Source: Corylus avellana | Taxonomy: Eukaryota; Streptophyta; Magnoliopsida; Fagales; Betulaceae | Direction of reading: 5' to 3' | Assembly: GCF_901000735.1 (NCBI RefSeq) | Contig: NC_081541.1 | Span: forward strand, 22,566,172-22,630,171 | DNA length: 64,000 bases | In this document: positions 35,070 through 47,430 of the stretch, in pieces | Layout of the letters: every line of letters starts with the position of its first letter | Numbering within the stretch: position 1 is the first letter of the stretch | Translations under genes and position numbers: made by a program | Notes under the pieces: model-generated | What the model saw: the letters and a program-made list of their open reading frames with translations, nothing else | What the model was told of the DNA's origin: nothing | Databases searched by the model: none

Positions 35070-36373
35070 TGATAAGTGCTGAATGTTACACATTCTAGCC
35101 CACTAATTCACATATGTTAAGCTCTTAGTTTTGTTATAGTTTGATGTTTTGTGTTGTTTTTGTGTTTTCTTGCAGTTTTTAGGTTTTTGAAGAAAATGAA
35201 GCGTTTTTGGAAAGTTACAAACTGAAGAGACAATTTGGGAGAAAGTTGGAAGTAGTGGGATTGAGCACAAGCACTTAGGCTCGAGCACATCAGTGCTCAA
35301 ACACAGCAGAGGAAGGATCAAGCACAGGTATGTGCTCGATAGCACATCACTGGGATCAAGCGCACTCGAACGCCTAGCATGCGGCTAGACTCATTTTTCA
35401 TTTCAGATTGGGTTTTTAGTCTCCTTTTTGGATTAGGAGACTGACCCATGGTTTTCCTAGGGTTTTTAGGGCTACTAGGGTTCTCCTAATCCCTATAAAT
35501 AGACCTTTAGGCATTGAGAAAAGATAGACAATCTTGGAGAGAAGAATTGGAGGCTCAATCAAGAAATGTTTTCGGTTTCTTCTTCACCCTTTATTTTTAG
35601 GGTGATTAACATCCGAAGTATGTGTAACTAATATTTTAGTTAGGGCTCGATTGAAGCCCTAGTCATGTTGTTTTAGGATTTCAATATTGACTCCTTTGCT
35701 ACTATTATATTTGAGTGCTTAACTTGATTATTTCCTGTTTAATCGAATTCCTCATATGAATGTGCATGACAAACATATGCATGTGTTTGGATTTGTTATT
35801 TTAGTCAATTTGGATGACCGAGTCCTGGGCATAATAGAGTGACAAAAGAATCTCCTCACGGATTCTTGGATTAATTAACATGGAAAACCGAGAGTAGATA
35901 CCATGCCCTAGGCTTCATGTGTTTGTCGATTTCTATAGATTTATGCTTTCATGAAGAACAACTTAATAGATACCATGCTAAATCCTTTGGAAAATAAAAC
36001 AATTAAAGTAGATATCATGCCTAATTCGTTGCTTATGGAGATCAATAACTTAAGGAGTAGATACCATGCCCTTAGGCTGGCAAGCATTAAGTATATCAGT
36101 ATAATTGTTAGCATTGGCATATTATTTATCTTAATTGAGTATGGTTAGCGGTGGATGTCAAAAATCTAACCCTCGTTCTTAATATTATTTCTATCTTTTA
36201 TTACTTTATAATTCAGTTAATTAATTAAGAAATTACTTCTAAGCATAATTTACACAATCCTCATGGGAATGATCTCGTATTTTCCTATTATACTATTGTT
36301 TTGATCTTGTTCACTTGCGAGTAAAACTTAGCGATTATTCGCCTATTAATTTAGGTGGGTAATTGTCACAACA
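35070..36373 (+). mobile_element. 3' LTR of element E
   Basis: TGATAAGTGCTGAATG...GTCACAACA, 1304 bp, a diverged subfamily. TATA box near 35496. Four GTAGATACCATGC-type motifs at 35894, 35966, 36008 and 36057. Confidence 0.9.
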
Positions 36374-36913
36374 GATACCCTTCACCGTTTGTGTACCACG
36401 TAAGGCTACCTAAAAAAAGCTTTGTGCTTTCTCACCTACTTGGGATTTTTTGTTTTTGCTATTTTTCAAACAACACCATATACATCACTCAACTGCAAAG
36501 AAGTCTACGAAAGGGTTACTAAGGAGATGCTCTGAATGATGGTGGTCACGATGGAGACAAGCCGGGATGCTTGTTGTTCTTACAAGTCTAAAGGTCCTCC
36601 AAGGCATGAGTATTGTCTAGTCTGTAACTGTGAATCTTCATATAGTGATTTCCTAGGTTTAGCTGCCCCGAAGTGGTTTTTCCCTTGTGGTGCTCAAGGG
36701 TTTTCCACTTCGTCAACAAATCTTGTGTTGTGGTTGTGTGGATGTTCTTTATTGTTGTGTAGGTTTATTTTTAAGGATAGTGTTTTATTTTCCTTATATG
36801 AATTGCTTACTTTAAATTCCGTTGTGCATTTTATGTGTTTGATAAATGGCTTAGTTCCATATTTTGTTTATTTGGCAATTTGAGGGTAGAACATGATCCT
36901 CATTGTTCTTTCA
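36374..36913 (+). mobile_element. Copia LTR fragment (Sirevirus-like, plus)
   Basis: 36480-36913 is homologous to the reverse complement of about 2552-2900 and ends CTTTCA. The start of the LTR is missing at the junction with E. Open frames here (for example 36536-36883) are LTR shadows. Confidence 0.75.
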
Positions 36914-36915
36914 AT

Positions 36916-36927
36916 TGGTATTAGAGA
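36916..36927 (+). promoter_or_regulatory. Primer binding site (tRNA-iMet, decayed)
   Basis: TGGTATTAGAGA follows the LTR end; the intact form would be TGGTATCAGAGC. Confidence 0.7.
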
Positions 36928-38295
36928 GGGTTTGCTCGATTTAGATCACGTCTTGAGTGTGTTCGATGACCCCCACTGTTTTGGGATGATCTACCTTTAT
37001 TCCAAGTGCTCCTTTCATTTTCATTGGAAGTGATTTTGCACTTTGGCAGGTTCGTTTAAGAGTCATGTTTAAGAGGTCCGTTTGTTCATTTTTTATTAGC
37101 ATGGCTAGAGGTTTTGTTGCATACCTTATAGCATTCAAGCTCATGTTTTGGATATTTTTGTTTTGTTTATTTTTGTGCCCTGTTTTTATGAGTTTTTCTC
37201 TTGTTGGTTTTTTAAGTTTTTTTTTTTTTTTTTCTTTTTTTGTTGTGTGTCTTTCTTTGGGAGTACTCTCTCCCTACATCTTGTTGAGCACTTTCTTCGT
37301 ACACTTATTGTGCTCTTTATGAATCTCTCATTGTTACTAACCTGTGAAGGCTTATGTTCATTCTAAGCCTTGTCATATTTATGCACACTATTTTCACAAG
37401 TTTTGAGGGATTTCACATATGCTAGTTTGGGCAAAAACTCTTATGAGTATTTTTTATTTTCCCTATGCAAATTGACCTTGCAAGTCAACCTCAAAACTTA
37501 ATTGTTCATGGCATCACCTCTTTCAATGACAAGCAAAATATGATCAAAGATCAAATGTTTATCAAAATTGTGATTAAACATATTCTAAAAAATTTTCTTC
37601 CCAAATCCTTATAGAAAGAGCCGATGTTATATTCATTGCGGAAAAAGGTGAAACACCCACGGGATTTAATTTGTATAAATTCTCTTCGACAATTAAAGAG
37701 GAATGGGTGTATGACGTTTTATTAAAGTTGAGGAAAAATGGTTTGACTTTTGCATAAAGTGTCACCATTTTCCTTATGAGTTGTGATTGCTCCATGCCTA
37801 CGTGACTTGTGCCCTCTCTTGTGAAATGGTTCACACACTTCACTATGACATGTTTTAGCATGTTCATTTGCATTGATGTTGCTTCATTGTGTCTTCGTGT
37901 TTCCAATTACTTGTGAAGCATTCGTTTTATATCATCCTCAATCAGGTTTATACCTTCCCTCTTCCCTCATTGTTGAGTTGTTGTTTGGATTTTATTCCTT
38001 CATTGGTTCTTAAACCTTTGTCTTTTGAATATCTCTCACTTTGTTGGGTCTATGCTTCCTTGATTGGCATTTATTGATTGTGTTTTGCATTGGCTTCAAA
38101 TTCTTGAGTTCTTTAGAGTCTGTTTAGCTTTTACATCTTTGAGAATTTGAGTTTATTTTGGGATTTTAGGTTTTCATGTTGTGGTAATAAATTCTTGAAT
38201 GTTCTTGCTCTCTCAACATGCTTTTAGCCTATTTTGTCCATTGCTCATTCTATGCTTAGTCTCTAAGCTGTTGTTTGGTTACTCTTGAAGGTATA
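36928..38295 (+). mobile_element. Non-coding interior of the plus-strand copia fragment
   Basis: T-rich sequence with no credible gene. About 37460-37740 matches the spacer of the minus-strand copia element (5620-5960, reversed). It is broken at 38296 by the LTR of element H. Confidence 0.6.
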
Positions 38296-39637
38296 TGTCT
38301 ATTGCAAATATCTACCTAAATTAATAGGCAAATAATTGTACGTTTTACCCGCAAGTGCACAAGGTCAACATAGTAGTATATGATACAAGTACGGGATCAT
38401 TCCCACAAGGATTGCTAAATTTTGCTTAAAATAAATTCCTTAAGTAAAACAAAACAAAGATTGATTTTGATTTGATAATAATAAAAGGTAGGGCTTTGAT
38501 ATCCACCACTAATTATGCTTACATAATATATCAATATGCCAATGATTTGATCATGTTATGTATATCTAATTTTTGTCAACCTAAGGGCATGGGTGTATAC
38601 TCCTTAAACTATAGATTTCCCTAAGCAACGAGTTAGGCATGGGTGCATACTCTAACTCTTTTCTTTCTTAAATGATTTAGCATGGGTGTATACTAAGTTG
38701 TTCTTTAAGAAAGCATAATTCTGTGGAAATCGACAAACACATGAGGCCTAAGGCATGGGTGTATACTCCCGGTTCCCCATGTTGATTAGCCCAAGAATTC
38801 AGTGTGGATTTCTTTTGTTACTTTTATTAAACCCAAGACTTGGTCATCTAAATTGATTTAACTAACTAGTCCATACCACATACATATGTTGATCAGGCAA
38901 ACACATATGAGGAATTCATAAAAACAAGAATTAATCAAGTTAAATATAACAACATGATCATCACAAAGGCGCCAATATTGAAATATTAACTAAACATAAC
39001 TAGGGCTTCAATCTAGCCCTACTAAGTAAATTAGTTACACATGAGTTTGATGTTAAACATCTTCATAAAATAAAAAGAAAATAAAAGAATAAACCTGAAA
39101 CTTGAACTTGAAGAGCTCCAATTCTTCTCCTTGAAAATTGTCTTTCTATTCTAGAGGTTTAAGGGTCTATTTATAAGCTTTAGGAATACTCTAGAAATCC
39201 TAAAAATCGTAGGGTTTGATCCCTAGTTCACACAAAGTTACAAAACCCTAGAAATTACACTTTCCATATCAAGGCTAGCAGCTGGCTTGCTCCTCATGCA
39301 CGGGTGCGCTTGATCGCAGCCTGTGTGCGATCGATCGCAGGACTACGATCGATCCTGTTGCTTGTGCGCACGAGAACATGCCTTGCGCTTGCCTTAGTCT
39401 TCGCCTATAGTGCGCTTGATCGCAGCTCCCCTGCGATCGATCGCACTACCAGAGCCTCCAATTTTCTTCAAAATCGCTCTTTAAGCCCAAAACTTCTGAG
39501 ATTGTTTCATTTTCTTCCAAGGACCTACAAAAACAAAGAAAACACATAAAAGAACTAAAATGGCAGAAATTAATCAAACCTAAAGGATTAACAAATGTAA
39601 GTTAAGGGCAAAAATATAAATATTTTAGCACTTAACA
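38296..39637 (-). mobile_element. 3' LTR of Athila element H (minus)
   Basis: 1342 bp. On the minus strand it begins TGTTAAGTGC at 39637, after the purine tract in 39638-39650, and ends near TTTGCAATAGACA. It has two perfect TGCGATCGATCGCA palindromes (39326-39339, 39432-39445) and motifs of the GTATACACCCATGC type. Confidence 0.85.
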
Positions 39638-39667
39638 CAACCCCAAACTTGCATATTGCTAGTCCCT
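39638..39667 (-). mobile_element. End of H 3' UTR: polypurine tract and half hairpin
   Basis: The minus strand reads AGGGACTAGCAATATGCAAG then a G-rich tract into the H LTR. The hairpin's other half is missing because element G begins at 39668. AGGGA (39663-39667 reversed) is G's flanking target sequence. Confidence 0.8.
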
Positions 39668-42512
39668 TGTTGTTCACTATTACCTACCTAACTTAATAGG
39701 CAAATAATTGTGTGTTTTACCCGCAAGTGCACAAGGTCAACACAGTAGTATAGTGTACAAATACGGAATCATTCCCTCGAGGATTGCTAAATCTTGCTTA
39801 AAATCAATTCCAAAAGTAAACTAAAACAAAGACTGGGTTGAGTTGATAATGATAAAAAGGTAGGGCTTTGATATCCACCACTAATTATATTAAGTTAATA
39901 TATCAATATGCCAATGTTTTGATCAAGTTATGTCTATCTAATGTTTGTCAACCTAAGGACATAGGTGTATACTCCTTAAGCTATAGATTTCCCTAAGCAA
40001 CGAGTTAGGCATGGGTGTATACTCTAACTCTTTTCTTTCCTAAAGGATTTAGCATGGTGTATACTAAGTTGTTCTTTAGAAAAGCATATGTTCTATGGAA
40101 ATCGACAAACACATGAGGCCTAGGACATGGGTGTATACTCCCGGTTCCCCATGTTGATTAACCCAAGAATCTGGTGTGAATATCTTTTGTTACTTATGTT
40201 AAACCCAGGACTCGGTTATCCAAATTGATTTAACTAACTAGTCCATACCACATGCATAAGTTGATGAGGCACACACATATGAGTAATTCATGCAAACAGG
40301 TATTAATCAAGTTAAATAGGACAACAAGATCATCACAAAGGCGCCAATATTGAAATATTAACAAAACATAACTAGGGCTTCAATCAAGCCCTACTAATTA
40401 AATTAGCTAAACATAGAGTTGATGTTTAACATCTTCATAAAAGAAAAGAAAAGAAAAGAAAAGAATAAACCCGAGACTTGAACTTGAAGAGCTCCTATTC
40501 TTCTCCTTACAAAGCATGCCTATTATAAAGGCTTAAGGGTCTATTTATAGGCTTTAGAAGTCCTTGACAAAGTAGTAAACCTAGGGATTTCATAGGGTTT
40601 CAAAATCTTTTACAATTGGGAGTTGGAAAACCTTAATATGGAAACTATGACAATCTGGCCGCCACTTGATCTGTCTCCTGCGCACGGGTACGATCAATCT
40701 CAACCTGTGTGCGCTCGATCGCAGGTCTGCGATCGATCCTTCTTCTGTCCTGTGCTCGATCGCTCCTGGCCTAATTTGTGTTTGATCTTCTTGGGTACTG
40801 CGCTCGTGTTGTGCCTAAATACTACCTAAATTAATAGATAATAGTTAGTACGTTTTAACTTGCAAGTGCACAAGATCAAAACAATAGTATAGTGCAGCAA
40901 GTACGAGGTCGATCCCACGACGATTGTGATTTTGTTTCGAATTAATTAAAATATCAAATTGTCACAGATTTGATATTAAGAAAAATAAAAAGATATAAAG
41001 ATAAAGTAAAGGTAAAAAGGTGAAGGTAGAGGTAAAGGTAAAGGTAGGGCTTTGATATCCACCACTAATCATGCTTAGATAATATAACAATATGCCAATG
41101 ATCCAATCATATTATGAGTACTTAATGTTTGCCAACCTAAGGGCATGGGTGTCTACTCCTTAAGCTATTGATTTCCTTAAGCAACGAATTAGGCATGTGT
41201 GTCTACTCTAATTATTTTCTTTCTTAAAGGATTTAGCATGGGTGTCTACTAAGTTGTTCTTTAAGAAAGCATAAATCTAAGGAAATCAACAAACACATGA
41301 GGCTTAGGGCATGGGTGTCTACTCCCGGTTTCCCATGTTGATTAACCCTAGAATCCGGCGTGGATATCTTTTGTTACTTATGTTAAACCCAGGACTCGGT
41401 GATTTAACTAACTAGTCCATACCACATGCATATAATGGCCTGTCACATTTGAAATCGGAATTAATCAAGTTAAGCAACACAATATGATTATCACAAAGGC
41501 GCCAATATTGAAATATTAAATAAACATAATTAGGGCTTCAATCTAGCCCTCCTCAAGAGTTAGTTACACATAATAAAGATAAAAGAAAAGATAAGGGAAA
41601 GAAAGAACCGAAAACCGCTCCTAGAAGTAGCCTCCAAATTCCTTTCCCCAAGTTGTGCCTCTTCTAAGGATCCTTGGATGATCTAAATTGTGAGGCTTTA
41701 GGGACTATTTATAGAGCTTAGGAGAGTCCTAGAAGCCCTAGTAATCCTAGGAAATTCGGAGTATTAAGTCCAAGTCCAATTAGGATAGAGAAAACCTAAG
41801 TCCAAATCGGAATAGGATTCGCCCAGAATTACGGTCCTGTCTTACGGCGTGAGTTTTTCATTGCGGCACCCCGAATTCGGAAAATGCTATTTCACAATGA
41901 TTTGTAGACCTCTGAGTTAGCTTAATAATGCCACTTGAATCATCTCAATCTGATAATTGAGCTGAAAGTTATTGTCAAAATACCGAGACATGTTTAGAAT
42001 CCAATTTTTCACCCAATCCGATTTGACTTCATTGTGAGAAATTTCGAATTGATCCTTTCCTCTATTTGATTAAACTTAACCATGATTGGCTATGCTCAAC
42101 CATATCTTCTAGGTCTTCCAATTTTCCCTTTAAGCTTGTAATTCTTCCAGAAACGCTTTCTTTTCTTCCAAAAGCCTAAAAAACAAAGAAAATACAAAAA
42201 TGAAGTAAAATGGCCTAATTAACCAAAACCAAAGGATTAAAATATGCAAGTTAAAGGCTGAAAATATGAATATTTTAGCACTTATCAGCTCGATCTCAGG
42301 TACCCTGTGATCGATCGTAGTGTCAGAGAGCTCTCAATTTTCCCATCTTCTCTCTTTGAGCCCAAATCATCTATATTTACTTCATTTTCTTCCAAAAGCC
42401 TACAAAAGTATGAAAAACACAAAAATGAATTAAAATGACCTAATTAATCAAAACCAAAGGATTAAAACATGCAAGTTAAGGGGTGAAAATATGAATATTT
42501 TATCACTTCTCA
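39668..42512 (-). mobile_element. 3' LTR of element G, split by a solo LTR
   Basis: The minus strand begins TGAGAAGTGATAAAATATTC at 42512 and ends GTGAACAACA at 39668. Without the insertion 40807-42289 and one TSD copy it is about 1.36 kb, like the G 5' LTR. Confidence 0.85.
40807..42289 (-). mobile_element. Solo LTR inside the G 3' LTR
   Basis: 1483 bp; the minus strand runs from TGATAAGTGC (42289) to the 40807 end (plus strand TGTTGTGCC). Perfect TSD GCTCG at 40802-40806 and 42290-42294. Its motifs are of the GTAGACACCCATGC type, unlike the surrounding LTR (GTATAC...). The part 41780-42060 has no counterpart in the other Athila-type LTRs but shares phrases with 44520-44780. Confidence 0.9.
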
Positions 42513-44004
42513 CACCCCCAAACTTACATATTGCTAGTCCCTTAGCAATACAAAACTAAAAACAAGAATGGATAAACACAAAACAACAGATAAATCCACT
42601 TTCATGGGATGTACGATTGTATTTAGCATATGTAACAAGTCTTTTAAACCCCTAGGAATTCCCTAGTGGACGAGTGAAGTCTCGTGAGGGTTTTCCAGAA
42701 ATGTTACCCACAAACATCATGCAAGAGTTCATGTTATTCCAAAAATTAATGCATCACTTCAAGATTATGATTTTCATTCATAAGCAAGCTTCAAAAGATG
42801 AACTCCATCTTCACAATGAATTGGAATCTCAAAGTGCAATTACTTACAAAAGACATGCGAAATCATCACAAGTTTGAAATTTGAGTACAGTGAATTGGTA
42901 CAAAATTATGAGGCTTCCAAATTTTTCCAATATGCAATGTCTCCTTACCTCAGAATTCATTGAAATTCCTATTAGAATGACACAATGGCATATTTCTTTT
43001 TCTCTTTTTTTTTTTTTTTTTTTTTGGTCAGTTGTACAATGTTGGTTCCCTTAAGCTTCCTAATTGACCCTTGTAGCGAGTGTTAAGTCAATGACTCTCA
43101 AACCAGGTGGTTTTAAGGCATTAGGTGTAGAGACACCCATAAGGACCTACTAACTCGAGTCAAAAAGGCAACCAAACCAACTTACCATGACATTGATCAA
43201 ATCAACATTTTTCACCATTTGATGTGAACACTCAATGCTTTGAGGCAAGAGGTCCAGTTACTCAATGAAAAGCCATCAATGATCATTTATTTCATACTTT
43301 CTCTTCTTTCTTTTTTTTTTTCTTTTTTTTTTCATTACTATATATGCAATAGTGTCATCTAATAAGTCATCCAATTTCATCCAAGATGCAAAAAACACAC
43401 ATATCAGACCTCATGTCATACCTCACAGATTATATGCTAATGTGCTTGTGTGATCAGATCAAACATGTGATTTTTCAACTATCCTCAACAAGTAACCAAA
43501 CTAACAGACTCACTCATCAGATCATGTGTTCAAAATTTTAAGCTCATTAATGAATTCAAGCCACAATTCTTTTAGATCAACTTAAAATTTTAGAGCAAAC
43601 ATGAACATGCATAATTTTTTTTTTTTTTTTCAAATAAACAAACAACACACAAAACAAATAACATGAAATTGGGACAAAGTGTGTGTGAACATGTGTGCCC
43701 AAACCCCCAAGCTTAAATGACACATTGTCCCCAATATGTCTAAGTAAAGGAAAGAATGTACCCGGGAGATGGTCAATATGATTTTGGAAAGCATGGCTCA
43801 TAGCACACCCCCAAACTTGAAGTGAAGCATACTTGTCCCTGCAAAATAAGAAAACACACAAATAAGTAAAAATGGACAAAAATTAAAACTTAAATAAAAA
43901 TTGAACTGAAAACACATTAAACAAAATAAAAGGATAGACTATGGGGTGCCTCACATGAGCACTAAGTTTTACGTCTTCAGCCAGACGGTGGTCCCAGCTC
44001 ATTG
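42513..44004 (-). mobile_element. 3' UTR and polypurine tract of element G
   Basis: Non-coding, about 1.5 kb, aligned with the other Athila 3' UTRs. Polypurine tract at 42513-42524 (reverse of CACCCCCAAACT), conserved hairpin at 42530-42549 with loop AGGGAC on the minus strand. Confidence 0.82.
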
Positions 44005-46469
44005 CTATCTAGAAGTAGATGCTCCAGATGGTGGTGGCAAACGGCTAAGGATGGACCGCATCAATTCTTCCAAGGCAACTAATCGTTGATCCTTTAGTGC
44101 TTTATCTTCCCGAGCCTCCCTTCTTTGATCAGCCAGCCCTCTCCGAAGGCCCACCATCTCTTCACTAAGGGAGCAGTATTGGGCGGCTTGAAAGACGATC
44201 GGGGCCTCCTCGTCTTCTGCTGCTATCGGCTTAGCTGCCGGTTCATCTTCTGCCATTGGCTCGGTGATAAGTGTCAAATATTGCATATTTGGACCCCTTT
44301 ATTTACATTAGTTAATCCTTTAGTTGTGTCGTTATTTAATATTTTGTGTTAGTTTTGTGTTTTTAGTGTTTTGTAGGTCATTGAAGAAAAACTGCAGCTT
44401 TAAAGGGAAAAATGCGAAGTTTGGAAGAAAGCATACTTTGAGAAGACCTAGATTGTGTGGTTAAGTCTAACCAAATCCAAGAAAAGGTTAAATCAGATTA
44501 AAGTTCAGATTGGATAAGATTTCGGATCGGATTCAAATTCAGATTCTGCACACGTCTTAGTATTTTGACCATAACTCTCCGGTCAAATATCGGATTGAAG
44601 TGATTCAAACGGCATTAGAAAGATAGCTCAAAATACTACAATTTGTTGTGAAATAGAATTTTCGTAATTCGGACGGTTTCTATGTCAAAATCACCCCACA
44701 ATTAAGAGACACAAATCTGGACGAGTCCTATTCCGATTTCAGACTTCTATTTTGACTGGGAGACAGACCTCCGAATTATCTAAGTTTACTTGAGCTTCTA
44801 GGACTTCCCTAAGCTTATAAATAGACTTCTTTGCATTCAAGAAAAGATACACAATCCTAGAGAGCAAAATTCTACAGTTTTTCTCTTTTTAGTTTAGGTT
44901 TTCTTTAGTTTAGGTTTTATTTTTATGTGGAGCTAAATTCCCAACTAAGGTTGGGGATGAAGCCTCACCGATGAAGAACATCAATACTTTTATGTAAGTT
45001 TTTATTATTCTGATTTTATTGGGTTTTATATTTCAATTGTTTTACTTCTAATCAATTGTGTGGAGTAATTCTTGGATATCTCTTGTGATTCAAGGATACA
45101 TGTGATGATTTGAGATAATTTCATATGATTGATTGCTTGGCTTTTAACTCATAAAAATTGGATAGCCCTTGTGATTTGTTCTACGGATACATCTGGTGTT
45201 TCAATTGAATTTTGATTCCTTTTGTGATTTGGTCAATGAATGGATACATGGGATGGTTTTGATTAATTCTTTGAAGCATAGTAAAACATATCTATGATTT
45301 AATTTGTGAGAACTTCGGATTAATATTAATGAACATAAAGTATGTTGTTATGATTTGGTGAGTGTGAATTCCCAAACCTTAGTACCTTTATCCTTAGATT
45401 TACTTATTTTATTTAGTTTATGTTTATCCTTTAATTTTCAAAACTCAAAAAATCAAAACCCTTTTGGAACTAGATTAGGATTTAATTAGTTTAGATATAA
45501 ATTGCTCTTTCAAAAATACAATTCTCTGTGGGATCGACCTCGCACTTGCAATCCATTAAACTACAATCGATTCGTGCACTTGCGAGTTAAATAAATTTGC
45601 ATAACACTCGGCCTCATCAGCTTCTTCACCAGCTTCTGGTGCTGGAGGTGCCCAGGGCATATGGGCACATCTCTTGTTCCATTGGTGAATGCCAAATATG
45701 GGAGTAGTAGTGACTGGCCCATCAACTGCGGTGCCCTTGATGCCTTTCTTCCGAAGGATACAAGTGATGAGGTATGGAAAAGGCAACCCCCATGAATGAG
45801 TGGACTCCGCTCCCCCAATGTGCACTCCATTCCAAAATTTATGTATTTGGTTCCAAAAGATGTCGGGAATGGTGTACCAAGCATCTTTGTGGAAGGCGTA
45901 GAGGGTTTGAAGAAATTGATCACGCCTTTGAGTTTGTGTCCCAAGGGGAAGGCATTGCGGTGTAGTATGGAGTCCACAAACCAAAGCCTTCGAGATAGCT
46001 TGGACCAGCTGCCGGCATTATGGTGGGCATCAGCATAGTGTCCTTGGCACATGTCCTCAATGATTTCCACCACATAGTATCAGGGCGGTTGCTCGGCAAG
46101 ATGTGCAGCTTCTGGAGGATGCTCATTATTGCATTGAAGGGCGGCGGCAATGTCGGCCCTATTCACATCAATAACTTGGCCTTGCACCTTTGAAGAGAGA
46201 GCAGCCGAATTGTCACAGTCATGGGAAAGTTTGGCATAGAATTCAATGACCAACTTCCGGTAGGCGGTGGAGGTGACCAGTTTGAATAGCTTCTTGAGTC
46301 CCCTTCGCTTAAACTCGGGGACCGCCCATTGAGTCACCTCATGCTTTTGAAAGTCTTCGCGAATGCCGAAGGTAGTCTCAAACAGTAGCTCCCGCTCTTC
46401 AAAAGTGGGCAGGGGAGAAATAGCTTAGGCTTGAGACCCCAGGGAAGATGAAGCACGGAATCTAGGCAT
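44005..46469 (-). pseudogene. Env-like ORF of Athila element G, interrupted
   Basis: Met at 46469 (MPRFRASSSLGSQ, then a TAG). The main frame 46337-46080 holds the 'putative plant transposon protein' core (LVIEFYAKLSHDC, VDVNRADIAAAL-like). It continues after a stop and frameshift in 46073-45612 (FPLGHK, WGLPFPYLITCILRKKG, Pro/Glu-rich tail). A solo LTR (44265-45606) cuts the ORF. The tail resumes at 44259-44005 with an acidic segment, a long charged helix (LADQRREAREDKALKDQRLV) and SGASTSR before the stop. It sits where Athila elements carry their env-like ORF; no transmembrane segment is evident in what remains. Function unknown. Confidence 0.75.
44265..45606 (+). mobile_element. Solo LTR of a distinct family in the env-like ORF
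   Basis: 1342 bp, TGATAAGTGTCAAATATTGC...TTTGCATAACA, with perfect TSD CTCGG at 44260-44264 and 45607-45611. It shares the start and TATAAATAGAC box with the other LTRs but not the GTAGACACCC motif set; its repeated phrase is GGATACATG-like (45100-45260). It therefore marks a third LTR family. Confidence 0.93.
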
Positions 46470-47430
46470 GTTGAGCTTGATTGGGGACTTTTGTCGAACA
46501 GGTGGTGCACACTTCTGATGACCACAGTAGCACAATATAGCAAAAGATGCCCAAAACTCCCTACAAAGACAAGAAAAACCCAACACAGAGGCAATGCGGG
46601 AGGATGAACAACCACAGTTGCAAGAAAATAAGAGAGAATTAGAGGTTGGGTGAGTGTTCGGAGATAGGGTGTTAAAGTGAATGATGAAAGGGTTGTGGGT
46701 AATGTGGTGGAAAAGTGGTGGAATGGTGGCCGGAGAGGTGACCCGTGTGGTGGTTGTGTGGTGAAAATCGTGAAAAATAGGAGAAAAATGGGAGGAGTAA
46801 GAATGTGCTGGAGGTGGGTGTGGGGAGAACTTGTACAGCGCCGGGAGAAAGAGTTGTGGAGCAAGGGGAAAAGTGACCTAAAATAGGTCACGTGCCCTGC
46901 TATCCGAGTGCGCTCAATCTCACACCTGATGTGCTCAATCGCATTCGGCCAGAGGTGTGTGTGTGTGGGTGATGTGCGCTCGATCGCACCCGTGGGTGAT
47001 GTGCGCTCGATCGCACCTAAGGTGCGTTCGATCGCACTAACAGAAAGTGTCAAGCCAACCTTCGGTTACTGCGCTCGATCACATACTTGTTGCGATCGAT
47101 CATAGTAACAAAATGTCAAAAAAAAACAAAACAAAAGAAAGATACAATAAAGGTCAATAATGAAAACGAAACACAAAGGATAATTGAGACATATGTAAAG
47201 TAAAGAAAGTAATATGAAGAAAACAAGAGGGGAAAATGTTACTGCCTTCAGTGGCCTCAGTGCCACTGTTTTGAGTAGATGCGCTTGAGGTTCTGGACAG
47301 CTCAAACGCGTCTACTTGTGACTGTAATGTTTCTAGTGTGAAGAGCTACACTTGAGCTCTTCAGAATTTGGCTTAAGTGCCCTTGTAGGAGCAGGACCTC
47401 TAAGAACTGTGGCTGCCTTCAGCTGCTGGT
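46470..47430 (-). mobile_element. Spacer between gag and env-like ORF in G
   Basis: No convincing gene; the 239-aa frame at 46334-47053 is mostly translated repeat motif and low-complexity sequence. A cluster of GTGCGCTCGATCGCAC-type palindromes lies at 46908-47105 (for example 46974-46989, 47001-47016, 47022-47037). This replaces about 4 kb of pol found in element A. Confidence 0.6.

Noticed and set aside
36536..36883. 115-aa plus-strand open frame
   Set aside because: Inside a copia LTR fragment homologous to 2552-2900 reversed; not coding.
46334..47053. 239-aa minus-strand open frame
   Set aside because: Its start is translated GCGATCGAGCGCA motif and the rest is Phe/Leu/Ser/Thr/Pro-rich spacer. 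The true env-like frame starts at 46469 in another frame.
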